A DNA stretch of 64,000 nucleotides from Lysobacteraceae bacterium (GTDB lineage: Bacteria; Pseudomonadota; Gammaproteobacteria; Xanthomonadales; Xanthomonadaceae). Positions 1 to 9,697 of this stretch are shown piece by piece. The notes below the pieces were generated by a model. The model ran no database searches. It saw nothing but the letters and a program-made list of their open reading frames with translations, and was not told the origin of the DNA. Numbering within the stretch: the stretch's first letter is position 1; each line of letters begins with the position of its first letter. The position numbers and the translations under genes were made by a program. Where the stretch lies: assembly GCA_024508915.1 (NCBI GenBank), contig JANINR010000014.1:1-64000 (forward strand), read 5' to 3'.

Positions 1-27
1 TTCGCCGCGCGCGGCCCGCTGGCGCAG

Positions 28-1047
28 GTGATGCGGCGCGCCGAGGCGTCGGCCGCCGCCGGCGCCTGCACGCCGCGCCAGCTCGCGGAGCTGTGGATCT
101 GGGCGGGGTACCTGCAACACGTCCGCGGCTATCGGTCGTCGTCGACGGTGGCGCAGTACGTGCGCTCGGTGGGGAGGCTGCTGGAGTGGGCCGTCCGCAC
201 GGGACGCGACTTCACCGCGCTGGAGCCTGCCGATTTCGACAGCTGGCAGCAGTGGCTCGCGCTGGAGTTGCGGCATCGGGCGCGGTGGCGGATGCGCCAG
301 GTCGTGGCGGTGCGCGGGTTCTACGGCTGGCGCGAAACGCGCGGGCTCGGCGCCAACCTGGCCGCCGACCTGCGTGGCCCGCGCGAGCCGATCGGCATGC
401 CGAAGAAGTACACCCAGCACCAGCTGCGCGGGATGCTCGCGGCGGCCACGTCCGGCGCGCAGCCGCTGCTGCAGCTTCGCGACCTGGCGATGCTGCTGTT
501 CCTGCTGGCCACCGGCGCGCGCCGCGAGGAAGTCAGCAACACCAACATCCGCGACCTCGAGCTTAGCCAACGCACCGGGCTGGTGCGCATCCACGGCAAG
601 GGCGCGAAGGAACGCGAGGTTCCGTTCGAAGGGCCCGCGGTGGAGGCGATGCGCGAGTGGCTGCTGCAGCGCCAGGCGGCGCCGTTCGAATGCGACCCGG
701 AGGCGGTGTTCGTCGGCACGGCAGGCATCGGGCGCGGGCACCGCCTGATGCCGCGCAGCATCGAGCGGCGGGTCGGCATGTACGCGCGCGCGGCGGGGAT
801 GCGGGACTGGGGCGTGCATCGCTTCCGCGTGACGTTCGCGACGCTGCTGTACGACGACGGCGTGGGCTTGGAAGAGATCCGCCTGCTGATGGGCCACGAA
901 TCGATCGAAACCACGCGGCGCTACATCTCCGTGAGCGAGCGCATGCGCAAGACCCGGCTTGGGGCAGACGTGCAACACGGGTTGCTGGGGACCAAGCCGA
1001 CAGGCCAACCGCGCTGGATGCGCGCCGTACTGGGAGAGGGGAAGTGA
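28..1047 (+). CDS. Tyrosine recombinase/phage integrase family
   Basis: 339 aa; catalytic pattern ATGARREE, GKGAKER, HRFR, LMGHESIETTRRYI. Confidence 0.9.
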   Translation: MMRRAEASAAAGACTPRQLAELWIWAGYLQHVRGYRSSSTVAQYVRSVGRLLEWAVRTGRDFTALEPADFDSWQQWLALELRHRARWRMRQVVAVRGFYGWRETRGLGANLAADLRGPREPIGMPKKYTQHQLRGMLAAATSGAQPLLQLRDLAMLLFLLATGARREEVSNTNIRDLELSQRTGLVRIHGKGAKEREVPFEGPAVEAMREWLLQRQAAPFECDPEAVFVGTAGIGRGHRLMPRSIERRVGMYARAAGMRDWGVHRFRVTFATLLYDDGVGLEEIRLLMGHESIETTRRYISVSERMRKTRLGADVQHGLLGTKPTGQPRWMRAVLGEGK

Positions 1048-1412
1048 ACGGGGGACGACGCGAGCAACGCGATCCGCGCTTCGGGCAGGGCAGCGAGCCG
1101 CCTACCGACTTCGAGGTCGAGCTGATCATGGAGCAGGACGGGATCGACGACGTCTGGCTCGAGGTCGGGAAGGACATCGGCGCCGACGCGCTGTTCCGCC
1201 TGCTCGGCAGGATCGGCGGCGAGATCGTGTCGGTGCCGACGCGCCAGAGCTTCGTGCGGCGGCTGTACATTCCGCGCCGGGACCAGGAGATCGTGGCGGA
1301 CCTGCAGCGCCGCGTGCCGGTCCATCGCCTGGCCGTGAAGCACCACCTCTCGCCGGATTCGATCCTGAAAGCCCGCCGCCGCGTTTTAAGGACACGCGGG
1401 CGTCGCCGGTGA
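1044..1412 (+). CDS. Mor-like transcriptional activator (Mu middle/late activator family)
   Basis: GTG start overlapping the previous stop (GTGA); IGADALFRLLGRIGGEIVSVPT...RRDQEIVADLQRRVPVHRLAVKHHLSPDSILKARR resembles the Mor domain plus HTH. Confidence 0.6.
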   Translation: MNGGRREQRDPRFGQGSEPPTDFEVELIMEQDGIDDVWLEVGKDIGADALFRLLGRIGGEIVSVPTRQSFVRRLYIPRRDQEIVADLQRRVPVHRLAVKHHLSPDSILKARRRVLRTRGRRR

Positions 1413-1415
1413 TAC
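1385..1415 (+). promoter_or_regulatory. Conserved phage element copy 1: TTTAAGGAC-N16-TGATAC
   Basis: Same 9-mer and 16-bp spacing as at 6667 and 24432; upstream of the ORF at 1426. Confidence 0.5.
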
Positions 1416-1425
1416 CCATGCCGCG

Positions 1426-2241
1426 ATGAGTGAATCCGACGACAACCTGCCCGCGCCGGCGGCAGCGGCCGAGCCCGCGAAGCGGAAAGGCCGCGGCCGG
1501 CCGCCCTTCAGCGAGAAGCCGCCCACCGAGGCGGAGCTGCAGCAGCGCCGCGATCGTGCGGCGCTGAGCACTGGGCCGCGCACCGAAGAGGGAAAGACGC
1601 GCAGCAGCCGCAATGCCTGGAAACACGGCATGAACAGCGCCGCGGCGCGCGTGACGTTCGCGCAGTCTGGCGCCGCGGCCATGGCGCAGGTGTTCGGCAA
1701 GCCATGCGTGAAGACGTGCCCGATGCACCCGGACAACCCGAACGTCGAGACGCCGTGCTCGCTGGTGCTCGATGGGCTGACCCGCGCCGGCAGCAACTGC
1801 CTGGACAAGTCGGTTTACGTCGCCGCGATCGCCGCGCTCACCGATGCGATGGAAAACAACGAACTGGGCGGCGTGCACGCCATGCTCGCCGCCGAGGGCG
1901 CGAAAGTGATGCAGCTGCTGCACGAGCTGATGTCGGAGATCACGACCAAGGGCCTGATGGTCCCGGTGCCGATGGTCACGAAGGACGGCCGCATCGTCCG
2001 CGACGAGATGGATCTTCCGGTCATCGCCGACTACAAGCCCAACCCGATGATCCCGGCCTACGTGAAGCTGCTCGGCGACTTCGGCATTTCACTGCCGGAG
2101 ATGCTGGCCACGCCGCAGTCGGTCAACCGCGCGAAGACGGGCGAGAAGGCGGCCGACACGTTCCAGTCGATGCTCGGCGGGATCATGGGCCGCACGCAGA
2201 AAGCCAAGCAGCAACGGCCTGCAATCGAGCACGATCCATGA
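1426..2241 (+). CDS. Phage packaging-region protein, possible small terminase subunit
   Basis: 271 aa; ALSTGPRTEEGKTRSSRNAWKHG motif; lies upstream of the large terminase. Confidence 0.45.
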   Translation: MSESDDNLPAPAAAAEPAKRKGRGRPPFSEKPPTEAELQQRRDRAALSTGPRTEEGKTRSSRNAWKHGMNSAAARVTFAQSGAAAMAQVFGKPCVKTCPMHPDNPNVETPCSLVLDGLTRAGSNCLDKSVYVAAIAALTDAMENNELGGVHAMLAAEGAKVMQLLHELMSEITTKGLMVPVPMVTKDGRIVRDEMDLPVIADYKPNPMIPAYVKLLGDFGISLPEMLATPQSVNRAKTGEKAADTFQSMLGGIMGRTQKAKQQRPAIEHDP

Positions 2242-2657
2242 AGGCCAAGATCGCCACCGACGGTACTGGCAGGTTCTACGGCATCCGCTTCAACTGCCCG
2301 TGTGGCCACTGTGGCGCGATCGTGCTGCCGGTGAAGTGGACGCCAGAGGGAATGGAGCGGTCCGAGCACCTCGCCGAGCGTCCAATCTGGGGGTTCAACG
2401 GCGACATGGATCGCCCCACGTTCACGCCGTCGGTGCTGCACCGAAGCGGGCACTACGCCAAAGGGCTGGACGGCCCAGACCCGGCCGGGTGCGCGTGCAA
2501 CTTCAGCGAGCGGTATCCAGACGAGGAACCGTGGGCATGGCCTTGTGGCATCTGCCACAGCTTCGTCACCGACGGCCGCATCCAGTTCCTGAGTGATTGC
2601 ACGCATGCGCTCGCAGGCCAGACCGTGGAACTGCCAGAGTTGTCGGAGGCAGAGTGA
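2238..2657 (+). CDS. Phage hypothetical protein (DUF6527-like), Cys-rich
   Basis: 139 aa; FNCPCGHC...WGFNGDMDRPTFTPSVL...CHSFVTDGRIQFLSDCTHALAGQTVELP. Confidence 0.7.
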   Translation: MKAKIATDGTGRFYGIRFNCPCGHCGAIVLPVKWTPEGMERSEHLAERPIWGFNGDMDRPTFTPSVLHRSGHYAKGLDGPDPAGCACNFSERYPDEEPWAWPCGICHSFVTDGRIQFLSDCTHALAGQTVELPELSEAE

Positions 2658-4513
2658 AGCGAACGCCCGACATCGAGCGGCAGATGCTGGACCGGGGCGT
2701 GTACGCCCCGGACGAGTTCGATGCCTGGCTCGCCGGCAACGGCTGGTCGTGGGGCGCGCTCGAGCGCGGCGCCTACGACGTGTCGCTCGACGAGGCGCTG
2801 CTCGCGTTCACCGTGGAAGACCCGGTGCGGTTCTGCGAGACGTTCATGGTCGAGGCCAACGGCGACCCCTACCGGCTGTTCGACTACCAGAAGCCGAGCA
2901 TCCGCAGCTGGGATCAAGACGTGGTGCACGAGGACGGCGCCGAGGTCGGCAAGACGCGCGAGATCGCCGCGTTGCTGCTGTGGGGCCACATCACCGGATT
3001 CGGCGGAACGTTCGCCAACCCGAGCAGCCTGGTGGTGGCGCCGCAGCAGATCTTCCTCAACGAGATCATCGACGCGATCGAGCGCCAGCTCGGCGTGTTC
3101 AAGTCGCTGCCAGGCGAGAGCCTGCTGAAGCAGTCGTGGCTGGAGCCGCGGCGCACCCCGCACACGCAACTGCGCTTCCGCTGCCTGAACCCGGCCCACC
3201 CAGACAAGCCGACGCTGGCCACGGTCGACTTCCGGCCTGCGGGCCACGACGGCGAGGCCTTCCGTGGCGTCCACGTCAACGCGCTCGCGCTGGTGGACGA
3301 GGCGGCGAAGATGAAGGCGAAGGTGCAGTGGACGGAGTTCTACCGCGCCATGATGCCGGGCTGCCACATGCGCGCCTACAGCGTACCGGACGGTGATCGC
3401 AACACGGAGTTCTACCGGCTGTGCGCGGAGGCGCGCGTCGGCCTGCGCCAGGGGGAGCGCGGGTTCCGCAAGTTCCACTGGCCGAAGACGATCATGCCCG
3501 CGCCGTTCTGGAGCGAGGAACGCGACGCGCACTTCGTCAAGCTCTACGGCGGGCGCGCGACGCCGGGCTACCAGCGCAACGTGCTGGGCCTGTGGGGCGA
3601 CGCCGAAGACCCGGTGTTCCGCTGGGACCAGCTGCTGCCCAACGTGGTGGAACTGCCCGACTACCGCCGCATCGTCCTGGTCGCGAACCCCGACCACGAC
3701 GCGCTCGAGTTCGGCGTCAACCGCATCCAGCTCGAGATCACGGAAGGCCGCAAGAGCGGCCACGCCGTGCAGCTCACCGACAGCGCCGTCGACCTGTCCC
3801 CGCTGATCGGCAAGGATGACGAGGCCCGCCGCGCGCACTGGGCGGACCTGCTCGCGCCATGGCTTACGCACATCGACCCGCGCGGCGTGTTCTGGGCCGG
3901 CGCCGACCTGGGCGAGCGCAACGACCCCACCGAGATCATCGTGAGCGAAGAGGTCGGCGGGGAGCTGCGCGACGTGCTGCGCGTGAAGGCCAGCGGCCTG
4001 CCGTACCACGCGCAGACCGAGCTGATCTACCAGATCGACCGCGCCTTCGGCCAGCGCCCCGGCTGGGGCGTCGACCTCGGCAGCGCCGGCACGGCCGTGG
4101 TCAAGGATCTGCACAACCTCGACCGCTACGACGACGCGCACTTCGAGGACCGCCTGGTCGGCTTCCACTTCCAGGAGGCGGTGGAGTGCACCGGCGAGGA
4201 TGGCGAGTCGCTGGTCGTCGCCAACGAGAAGGGCGAGGACGAGATCTTGCGCGCCCCCGCAAAGCACTGGGCCACGCAGTGCATCGTCGCGCGCCTGCAA
4301 CAGCGCGGCTACCGCATGGCCTACGACGGCGACGTGCTGAACGACTACACCAGCCATACCGCGCGCCAGGGCGCGAAATGGCCGATCTACGGCAAGAGCA
4401 ACGACCACACCATCGACGCCCGCCGCCAGCAGATGCTGTGCAAACTGCGGTCCGTCGAGGCCACCGAGCCCGACGTCTTCAGCGCGGGCGCCATGAGCAG
4501 GAACGCCGCATGA
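2654..4513 (+). CDS. Phage terminase large subunit
   Basis: GTG start overlapping the previous stop; Walker-A-like EDGAEVGKTR; position before the portal gene. Confidence 0.85.
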   Translation: MKRTPDIERQMLDRGVYAPDEFDAWLAGNGWSWGALERGAYDVSLDEALLAFTVEDPVRFCETFMVEANGDPYRLFDYQKPSIRSWDQDVVHEDGAEVGKTREIAALLLWGHITGFGGTFANPSSLVVAPQQIFLNEIIDAIERQLGVFKSLPGESLLKQSWLEPRRTPHTQLRFRCLNPAHPDKPTLATVDFRPAGHDGEAFRGVHVNALALVDEAAKMKAKVQWTEFYRAMMPGCHMRAYSVPDGDRNTEFYRLCAEARVGLRQGERGFRKFHWPKTIMPAPFWSEERDAHFVKLYGGRATPGYQRNVLGLWGDAEDPVFRWDQLLPNVVELPDYRRIVLVANPDHDALEFGVNRIQLEITEGRKSGHAVQLTDSAVDLSPLIGKDDEARRAHWADLLAPWLTHIDPRGVFWAGADLGERNDPTEIIVSEEVGGELRDVLRVKASGLPYHAQTELIYQIDRAFGQRPGWGVDLGSAGTAVVKDLHNLDRYDDAHFEDRLVGFHFQEAVECTGEDGESLVVANEKGEDEILRAPAKHWATQCIVARLQQRGYRMAYDGDVLNDYTSHTARQGAKWPIYGKSNDHTIDARRQQMLCKLRSVEATEPDVFSAGAMSRNAA

Positions 4514-6654
4514 ACCTCAATCCGTACAAGCCGCTTCGCGCCGCATTCAAGTCCCTCCGTATCTCGGTCGCGAAGGCCACCGGCGGCGCCATCCTCAACG
4601 CCACGCGCGAGAGCGAGGCGCTCGGCCCCTTCCAGGCGGCGCTCGGCAGCTACGTGCCGCGGCAGGTCAACCCCTGGCTGTACGAGGCGATCCGCGAAGC
4701 CGTGCCGATGATCGACGGCGCCATCGCCACGCTGGTCACCATGGACGGCATCGTGCGCGTCAAGGGCAAGAACGCGAAACTGGTGAACGAAATCCGGGAG
4801 TGGATGGAGACAGTCCGCGTCGGCGACAAGCAGCGCGGCCTTCAGGCGTTCTACGTCGGCCAGGGCAACGAGCAATACGAGCAGGGGTTTTCGATTGGCG
4901 AATGGGTTCCCAGCAGCGACGGCCGCGACATCGCGCAGCTGCGCGTGGCGGACAGCAAGGGCGTCCTGTTTGCGCGCGTGGATGACGGCCTGCAGACCTG
5001 GTATCGCGCCCCCGGCAAGCCTTCCGGCCAGCGCGGCGACGGCACCGACACCGTCGAGACGCTGCTGCGCCGCACGTTCAACGTCCAGCCGACCAGCCTG
5101 CTGGAGAAGGGCTACGTGCGGGTGGACCCGGAGCGCGAGGTCTACACCGTCAACGAGCCTGAGGCCGACAACCCCTACGGCACCAGCAAGATGCGCTCGC
5201 TGGAGTTCAACGCGCAGGTGCTGGTGAAGATCGTCAACGCGATGGCCCGCACGTGGGAACGCTACGGCGATCCACCGCTGCACTTGAGCTACAAGACGAA
5301 GAACCCCAAGGTCTCGCAGACCGAACTGGATCGGCGCAAAGCCATCCTTGCCACAGAGCTGGCGGCGGTGCTGAGCGCCAAGGCAAAGGGCAACAGCACC
5401 GATTTCGTCACAGCTGTCGGCATGAACGACGAGCTGGCGATCAGTGTCATCGGGGCGCTGGGCATCGCGCTGGACCCGGAGTCGCCGACCAAGCTGGTGA
5501 ACGATCAGATCCTCGCCAAGTTCAGCATGCCCGGGTGGCTGCTGGGGCTGGACGGCGGCGCCGGCGGCCAGGCCGAGCGCCAATCGGAGATGGTGCTGCA
5601 GGCCAGCCGCACCCGCTTCGAACTGCGCAAGCCCGGCCTGACGCACCTGGTCGCCACCGTGCTGCGGCTGCGCGGCCGCACGTGGAGCCCGGGCGACTGG
5701 GAACTCGAGCAGGAGCTGCCGAGCCTGCAGGACATGATGAAGATCGCCCAGGCGAACTTCCTCAACGCGCAGGCGGCCATGGTCGGGCAGGGCAACAACA
5801 CCCCTGCGCCGAAGGGGATCGACAACAACCTGCGCCACCCGCGGGAGCCTGGTCGCCGGAAGTCAGGCGCCAAGGCCGCAGGGGACGACGACGAAGGCGA
5901 ACCATGGGCGCAGGACGGCGACGCACTGTCGCGCATCGAGCGTGCCGGCATCCGCGGCCAGCTGGCACTGTGGCGTGAGCTGGCGGCCGATGCGCTGGAG
6001 CTGATCGGCTTCAGCGTCGTGCGCGGCCACGTGCAGCCGCGCGACCCGGCCGCCGACGCCTGGGCGTTCGACCACAACCAAACCGCTGCGCTCGGCGCCG
6101 CCGGCGATCGCTTCGTCAACCGCAGCCTGGCCGACGACGCGCCGATTCCCGCCGCCGTGGCCGATGCGTTCGACCGCGGGCTGGTCAACGCCGCGGCCGA
6201 GCTGGGCCTGAGCGTGGACGGCGCCATCGCCGAGCAGTTCGCCCAGATGCGCGACCAGCTGCGCAGCCGCGGCGGCGAACTGATCCGCAGCGCCACCGGC
6301 CGCGCCTACCGCGATCGCGTCATCGGCGAACTCTCCAGCGGCGCCTACGACGGCATGAATCCCACCGCCGTCGCCAAGCTGCTGGAGGACAAGTTCGGCG
6401 CGGGCGACTACGACTGGGAGCGCCTCACCCGCAGCGAGATGGCGATCGCGCAGAGCCGCGGAAAGGAGGAGCAGTTCAAGGCCAACGGCACGGAGCTGTA
6501 CGACTACACGACCGCCGGAGACGACCGCGTCAGCGAGATCTGTCAGGAGCTGGCCGAGCGCGGACCGTACCCGGTCGGCGGCGCCGGCTCGCCGATCCCC
6601 GTCGTCGACAGTCATCCCAACTGCCGGTGCTCGATCACCCCGCACGTCGAGTGA
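4510..6654 (+). CDS. Portal protein (DUF935/Mu gp29-like) fused to a MuF-like head morphogenesis domain
   Basis: 714 aa single ORF; portal-like N-terminus; C-terminus ERLTRSEMAIAQSRGKEEQFKANG...GSPIPVVDSHPNCRCSITP is typical of MuF. Confidence 0.85.
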   Translation: MNLNPYKPLRAAFKSLRISVAKATGGAILNATRESEALGPFQAALGSYVPRQVNPWLYEAIREAVPMIDGAIATLVTMDGIVRVKGKNAKLVNEIREWMETVRVGDKQRGLQAFYVGQGNEQYEQGFSIGEWVPSSDGRDIAQLRVADSKGVLFARVDDGLQTWYRAPGKPSGQRGDGTDTVETLLRRTFNVQPTSLLEKGYVRVDPEREVYTVNEPEADNPYGTSKMRSLEFNAQVLVKIVNAMARTWERYGDPPLHLSYKTKNPKVSQTELDRRKAILATELAAVLSAKAKGNSTDFVTAVGMNDELAISVIGALGIALDPESPTKLVNDQILAKFSMPGWLLGLDGGAGGQAERQSEMVLQASRTRFELRKPGLTHLVATVLRLRGRTWSPGDWELEQELPSLQDMMKIAQANFLNAQAAMVGQGNNTPAPKGIDNNLRHPREPGRRKSGAKAAGDDDEGEPWAQDGDALSRIERAGIRGQLALWRELAADALELIGFSVVRGHVQPRDPAADAWAFDHNQTAALGAAGDRFVNRSLADDAPIPAAVADAFDRGLVNAAAELGLSVDGAIAEQFAQMRDQLRSRGGELIRSATGRAYRDRVIGELSSGAYDGMNPTAVAKLLEDKFGAGDYDWERLTRSEMAIAQSRGKEEQFKANGTELYDYTTAGDDRVSEICQELAERGPYPVGGAGSPIPVVDSHPNCRCSITPHVE

Positions 6655-6666
6655 TTGCCGCGCGGG

Positions 6667-6699
6667 TTTAAGGACAGTCGGCAGCGTGGTCGCGTAAAC
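6667..6699 (+). promoter_or_regulatory. Conserved phage element copy 2: TTTAAGGAC-N16-GCGTAAAC
   Basis: Intergenic, before the ORF at 6747; same spacing as the other copies. Confidence 0.5.
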
Positions 6700-6746
6700 A
6701 GCAGCCTCCGAAGGCACCACGCAGTGCACTTTTCAGGAGGCTGGCG

Positions 6747-7106
6747 ATGAAGCAGGACGAGCTCAAGGCGATCCAGGCGGGCACGGTGGACGAGGTTCAC
6801 AAGGCCGTCGGCGGCATCAAGGATGCGGCCGACCTCGACGCGCTCCGCAAGCTGGAAGAGGCCGATGGCTCGCCGCGCAAGGGCGTCCTCGACGCGCTCG
6901 ACGCCCGTGCCGCCGAGCTGGCGGCGGAAGCCCCGCCGGCGGCGCCCGGCGCCAAGGCCGCGGCGAAGGCGAGCAAGGCCGACAACGCCGCCGACAAGTC
7001 CGAGAAGGCGTGGCAGGCGCGCGACTACGACGGCCCGCTGACGGGCGACCAGGCCGCGTGGCGCAACGCCCACCTCAAGCCGGTCGAGAAGGTCGTCACG
7101 AAGTGA
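6747..7106 (+). CDS. Phage hypothetical protein
   Basis: 119 aa with good SD (aggagg); between portal and protease. Confidence 0.7.
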   Translation: MKQDELKAIQAGTVDEVHKAVGGIKDAADLDALRKLEEADGSPRKGVLDALDARAAELAAEAPPAAPGAKAAAKASKADNAADKSEKAWQARDYDGPLTGDQAAWRNAHLKPVEKVVTK

Positions 7107-8197
7107 CCGAGTCGCGCACCAAGCAGTTCCGTGCGGTCGGCAAGGCGTCGGGTGTCCCCGACGCCGCCCAGCTGGCGGCCATCCGCCGCTACACGCTGGA
7201 CGAGATCCCCGCCGAGCAGCTCGTGGTGCGCGAGTACGCGCTGGCGCACAACGCCATCGACCGCGACAACGAGTGCTTCGACGAGCCGTTCCTCGCCCAG
7301 CTGGCCACCACGCTGCAGGGCAAGGGCGTCTACATCACCCACCCCACCGGCTGGACGTCGGACGGCGGCCCGGCCGAGGGCCGCGTGTACGAGACCCGCG
7401 TCGAGCGCATGTCGCTGGACGCCGCGCGCACCCTGCTGCGCGAGCCGAACCTGACGCTGCCGCCGGACCGCACCGAGGCCGAGGTGATGTTCGCCGCGGC
7501 GTACTACGTGCGCACCGACGAGAACAGCGCGTTCCTCGCCAAGCACGCCGCCGGCATCGTCGGCGACGTCTCGGTCGGCTTCACCGCCAAGAACCCGCCG
7601 GTGCGCGTCCTCGACGCGGCCGGCATCGAACTCAACGTCTGGCGCTGGAAGGCGCCGGGCGAAGCCCTGGAAATGTCGCTGGTCTGGCTGGGGGCGCAGC
7701 CAGGCGCACGCGCCGTGAAATCCGCCCGCAACGAGGCTTCCGACATGGACCCGAACGACAAGACCCCGACCGCCGACCAGCAGCGCATCAAGACGCTGGA
7801 AGGCGAAGTCTCCAAGGCGGCCTCCACCGTCGCGAAGCACGAGGCGCTGAAGACCGCGCTCGGCGAAGCGAACGCGGCGCTGCTCGACAACCCGACCGAG
7901 CTGGTCGCGCTGGTCACCGCCGGCAAGGCGCACCGCGACGGCCTGGTCGCCACGCTGATCGCCAACGACCGCACCAAGGGTGCGCTCGGCGACGACGAGG
8001 CCGCGGTCTCCGCCGCGCGCAGCGAGTACGCCGCGATGCCGATCGGCGCGCTGGAGCGCCTGGCCAAGCACGCGACTCCGGCCGCCGCGCCGGCGGCGCC
8101 GGCCACGGCCAGCGGCGACCCGAACGGCGCCACCGCGCCCGGCGGCACCAAGGGTGCGGCCGACGGCGTCTTCACCAACCCCCTGATCGCTTCCTGA
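7103..8197 (+). CDS. Prohead protease-scaffold fusion
   Basis: GTG start; VVREYALAHNAIDRDNE, GIVGDVSVGF and ALEMSLVWLGAQPGA patterns, then a coiled-coil scaffold-like C-terminus. Confidence 0.65.
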   Translation: MTESRTKQFRAVGKASGVPDAAQLAAIRRYTLDEIPAEQLVVREYALAHNAIDRDNECFDEPFLAQLATTLQGKGVYITHPTGWTSDGGPAEGRVYETRVERMSLDAARTLLREPNLTLPPDRTEAEVMFAAAYYVRTDENSAFLAKHAAGIVGDVSVGFTAKNPPVRVLDAAGIELNVWRWKAPGEALEMSLVWLGAQPGARAVKSARNEASDMDPNDKTPTADQQRIKTLEGEVSKAASTVAKHEALKTALGEANAALLDNPTELVALVTAGKAHRDGLVATLIANDRTKGALGDDEAAVSAARSEYAAMPIGALERLAKHATPAAAPAAPATASGDPNGATAPGGTKGAADGVFTNPLIAS

Positions 8198-8207
8198 GGC
8201 CGCCGCC

Positions 8208-8552
8208 ATGCAGATCGTCTCGCCCTCCGTCCGCGTCAAGAACATCGGCTTCGCCCACACCGCGGCCACCGTCGCGCTGACGGCCATCCTGATCAACGCG
8301 CACGTCTTCATCCCGCTCAACACGGCGGACGCCGACGAGCGCAACGCGTTCGTGTACGACTCCGAGATCGACGCCGCTCCGACCGACACCGGCGCCGCCT
8401 GGGCGGTGGGCGACAAGATCTACTGGGACAACACCAACAAGGTGTTCACCAAGACGGCCACCAGCAACACGCTGGTCGGCTATGCGCTCGAGGCCAAGGG
8501 CTCGAGCGCCGCGGTGAGCGGCCTGATCGCCTTCAACTCCTTCGCCGCCTGA
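8208..8552 (+). CDS. Capsid decoration/DUF2190-like protein
   Basis: 114 aa; AWAVGDKIYWDNTNKVFTKTATSNTLVGYALEA; precedes the major capsid gene. Confidence 0.7.
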   Translation: MQIVSPSVRVKNIGFAHTAATVALTAILINAHVFIPLNTADADERNAFVYDSEIDAAPTDTGAAWAVGDKIYWDNTNKVFTKTATSNTLVGYALEAKGSSAAVSGLIAFNSFAA

Positions 8553-8562
8553 GGCCAACGCA

Positions 8563-9624
8563 ATGAACGCATTCTCCAACTTCGGGCAGCTCAGCACCCT
8601 GAGCGGCGACGCGCAGATGAAGGCGCTGGCCCAGGCCGTCAACATGGAGCTCGGCCTGGTCAACGACTACATCGCCGTGCAGGGTGGCAAGTCCGCCGGC
8701 GTCGGCGTGCTGCTGCCCAGCGGCAAGCAGCGCGAGTCGAACGTCACCGTCGATTCGGTCAAGGCCTACCTCGGCCGCAAGTACGTGACGCCCAGCGACA
8801 CGCCGGAGCTGGCGGCCGGTGCTGCGCGGGTGCAGTCCTACTTCCACACGAACATGCCCGAGATCGACCTGGGCTGGACGAACCTGTTCACTTACATCGA
8901 CATGCGCAACAGCGTGCAGTCGAGCTTCGACATCCTCGACACCAGCGCCGGCGTCAGCTTCGAGCAGAAGGCGCCGGGCGAAGAGGTGAAGATCCGTCGC
9001 GGCATCAGCGAGGCGAAGACCACGGTCCCGTACGTGACCTACGCCGACGGCATCGGCATCCTCGACGACTGGCTGCGCTTCCAGAACTACTGGAGCATCG
9101 AGCAGGCGGTCACCGAGTTCCGCGCCAAGGCATGGGACAAGCAGGCCGAGATCCACTATGGGCTGCTGACCGCGCAGAGCACCGCGATCGACGTGGCGTT
9201 CGACACCGACGACACCAAGACCTTCAACAAGGCGGCCGGCGCGCTGTTCCGTGCCGTGCGCAGCAGCGGCTACGCCGTGGGCCAGAACGCCGGCCTGTGG
9301 ATCGTGACCAGCCCGGAGCAGGTCGGCCGGGTGCTGAAGATGCTGGAGGCCACCAAGGGCAGCCTGGTCGTCGGCTACAACGCCAACGCGCAGCCGATCG
9401 CCTACAACGTCGCCGGCATCATCAGCACCACCTACGTGAGCGCCGCCGACACCGGCTACTACCTGGTGCTGCCGGGCCGCAAGATGCAGCGCGCCAACTG
9501 GATGGACCTGTCCATCGAGTCGAACCGCGACATCTACAAGCGCGCGCAGGACTGGGTCGGCACGATGCAGTTCAACGCCGCGATCGGCGACACGGCGCAG
9601 GTGCGTCGCGTGAAGTTCGCCTGA
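8563..9624 (+). CDS. Major capsid protein
   Basis: 353 aa; position and Mu/HK97-class capsid-like sequence. Confidence 0.8.
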   Translation: MNAFSNFGQLSTLSGDAQMKALAQAVNMELGLVNDYIAVQGGKSAGVGVLLPSGKQRESNVTVDSVKAYLGRKYVTPSDTPELAAGAARVQSYFHTNMPEIDLGWTNLFTYIDMRNSVQSSFDILDTSAGVSFEQKAPGEEVKIRRGISEAKTTVPYVTYADGIGILDDWLRFQNYWSIEQAVTEFRAKAWDKQAEIHYGLLTAQSTAIDVAFDTDDTKTFNKAAGALFRAVRSSGYAVGQNAGLWIVTSPEQVGRVLKMLEATKGSLVVGYNANAQPIAYNVAGIISTTYVSAADTGYYLVLPGRKMQRANWMDLSIESNRDIYKRAQDWVGTMQFNAAIGDTAQVRRVKFA

Positions 9625-9656
9625 TCGTCGAACGTGGGCTGACAACGGGGAGACTC

Positions 9657-9689
9657 CGAAGCGCCCCGGCACCCGTCCGGGGCGCTTCG
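9657..9689 (+). terminator. 13-bp stem hairpin after the major capsid gene (attenuator or processing hairpin)
   Basis: CGAAGCGCCCCGG-CACCCGT-CCGGGGCGCTTCG; no T-tract. Confidence 0.55.
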
Positions 9690-9697
9690 TCTAAGAC

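Noticed and set aside
2453-4408. 651-aa antisense ORF over the terminase
   Set aside because: GC-rich antisense open frame; V/A/R-rich without domains
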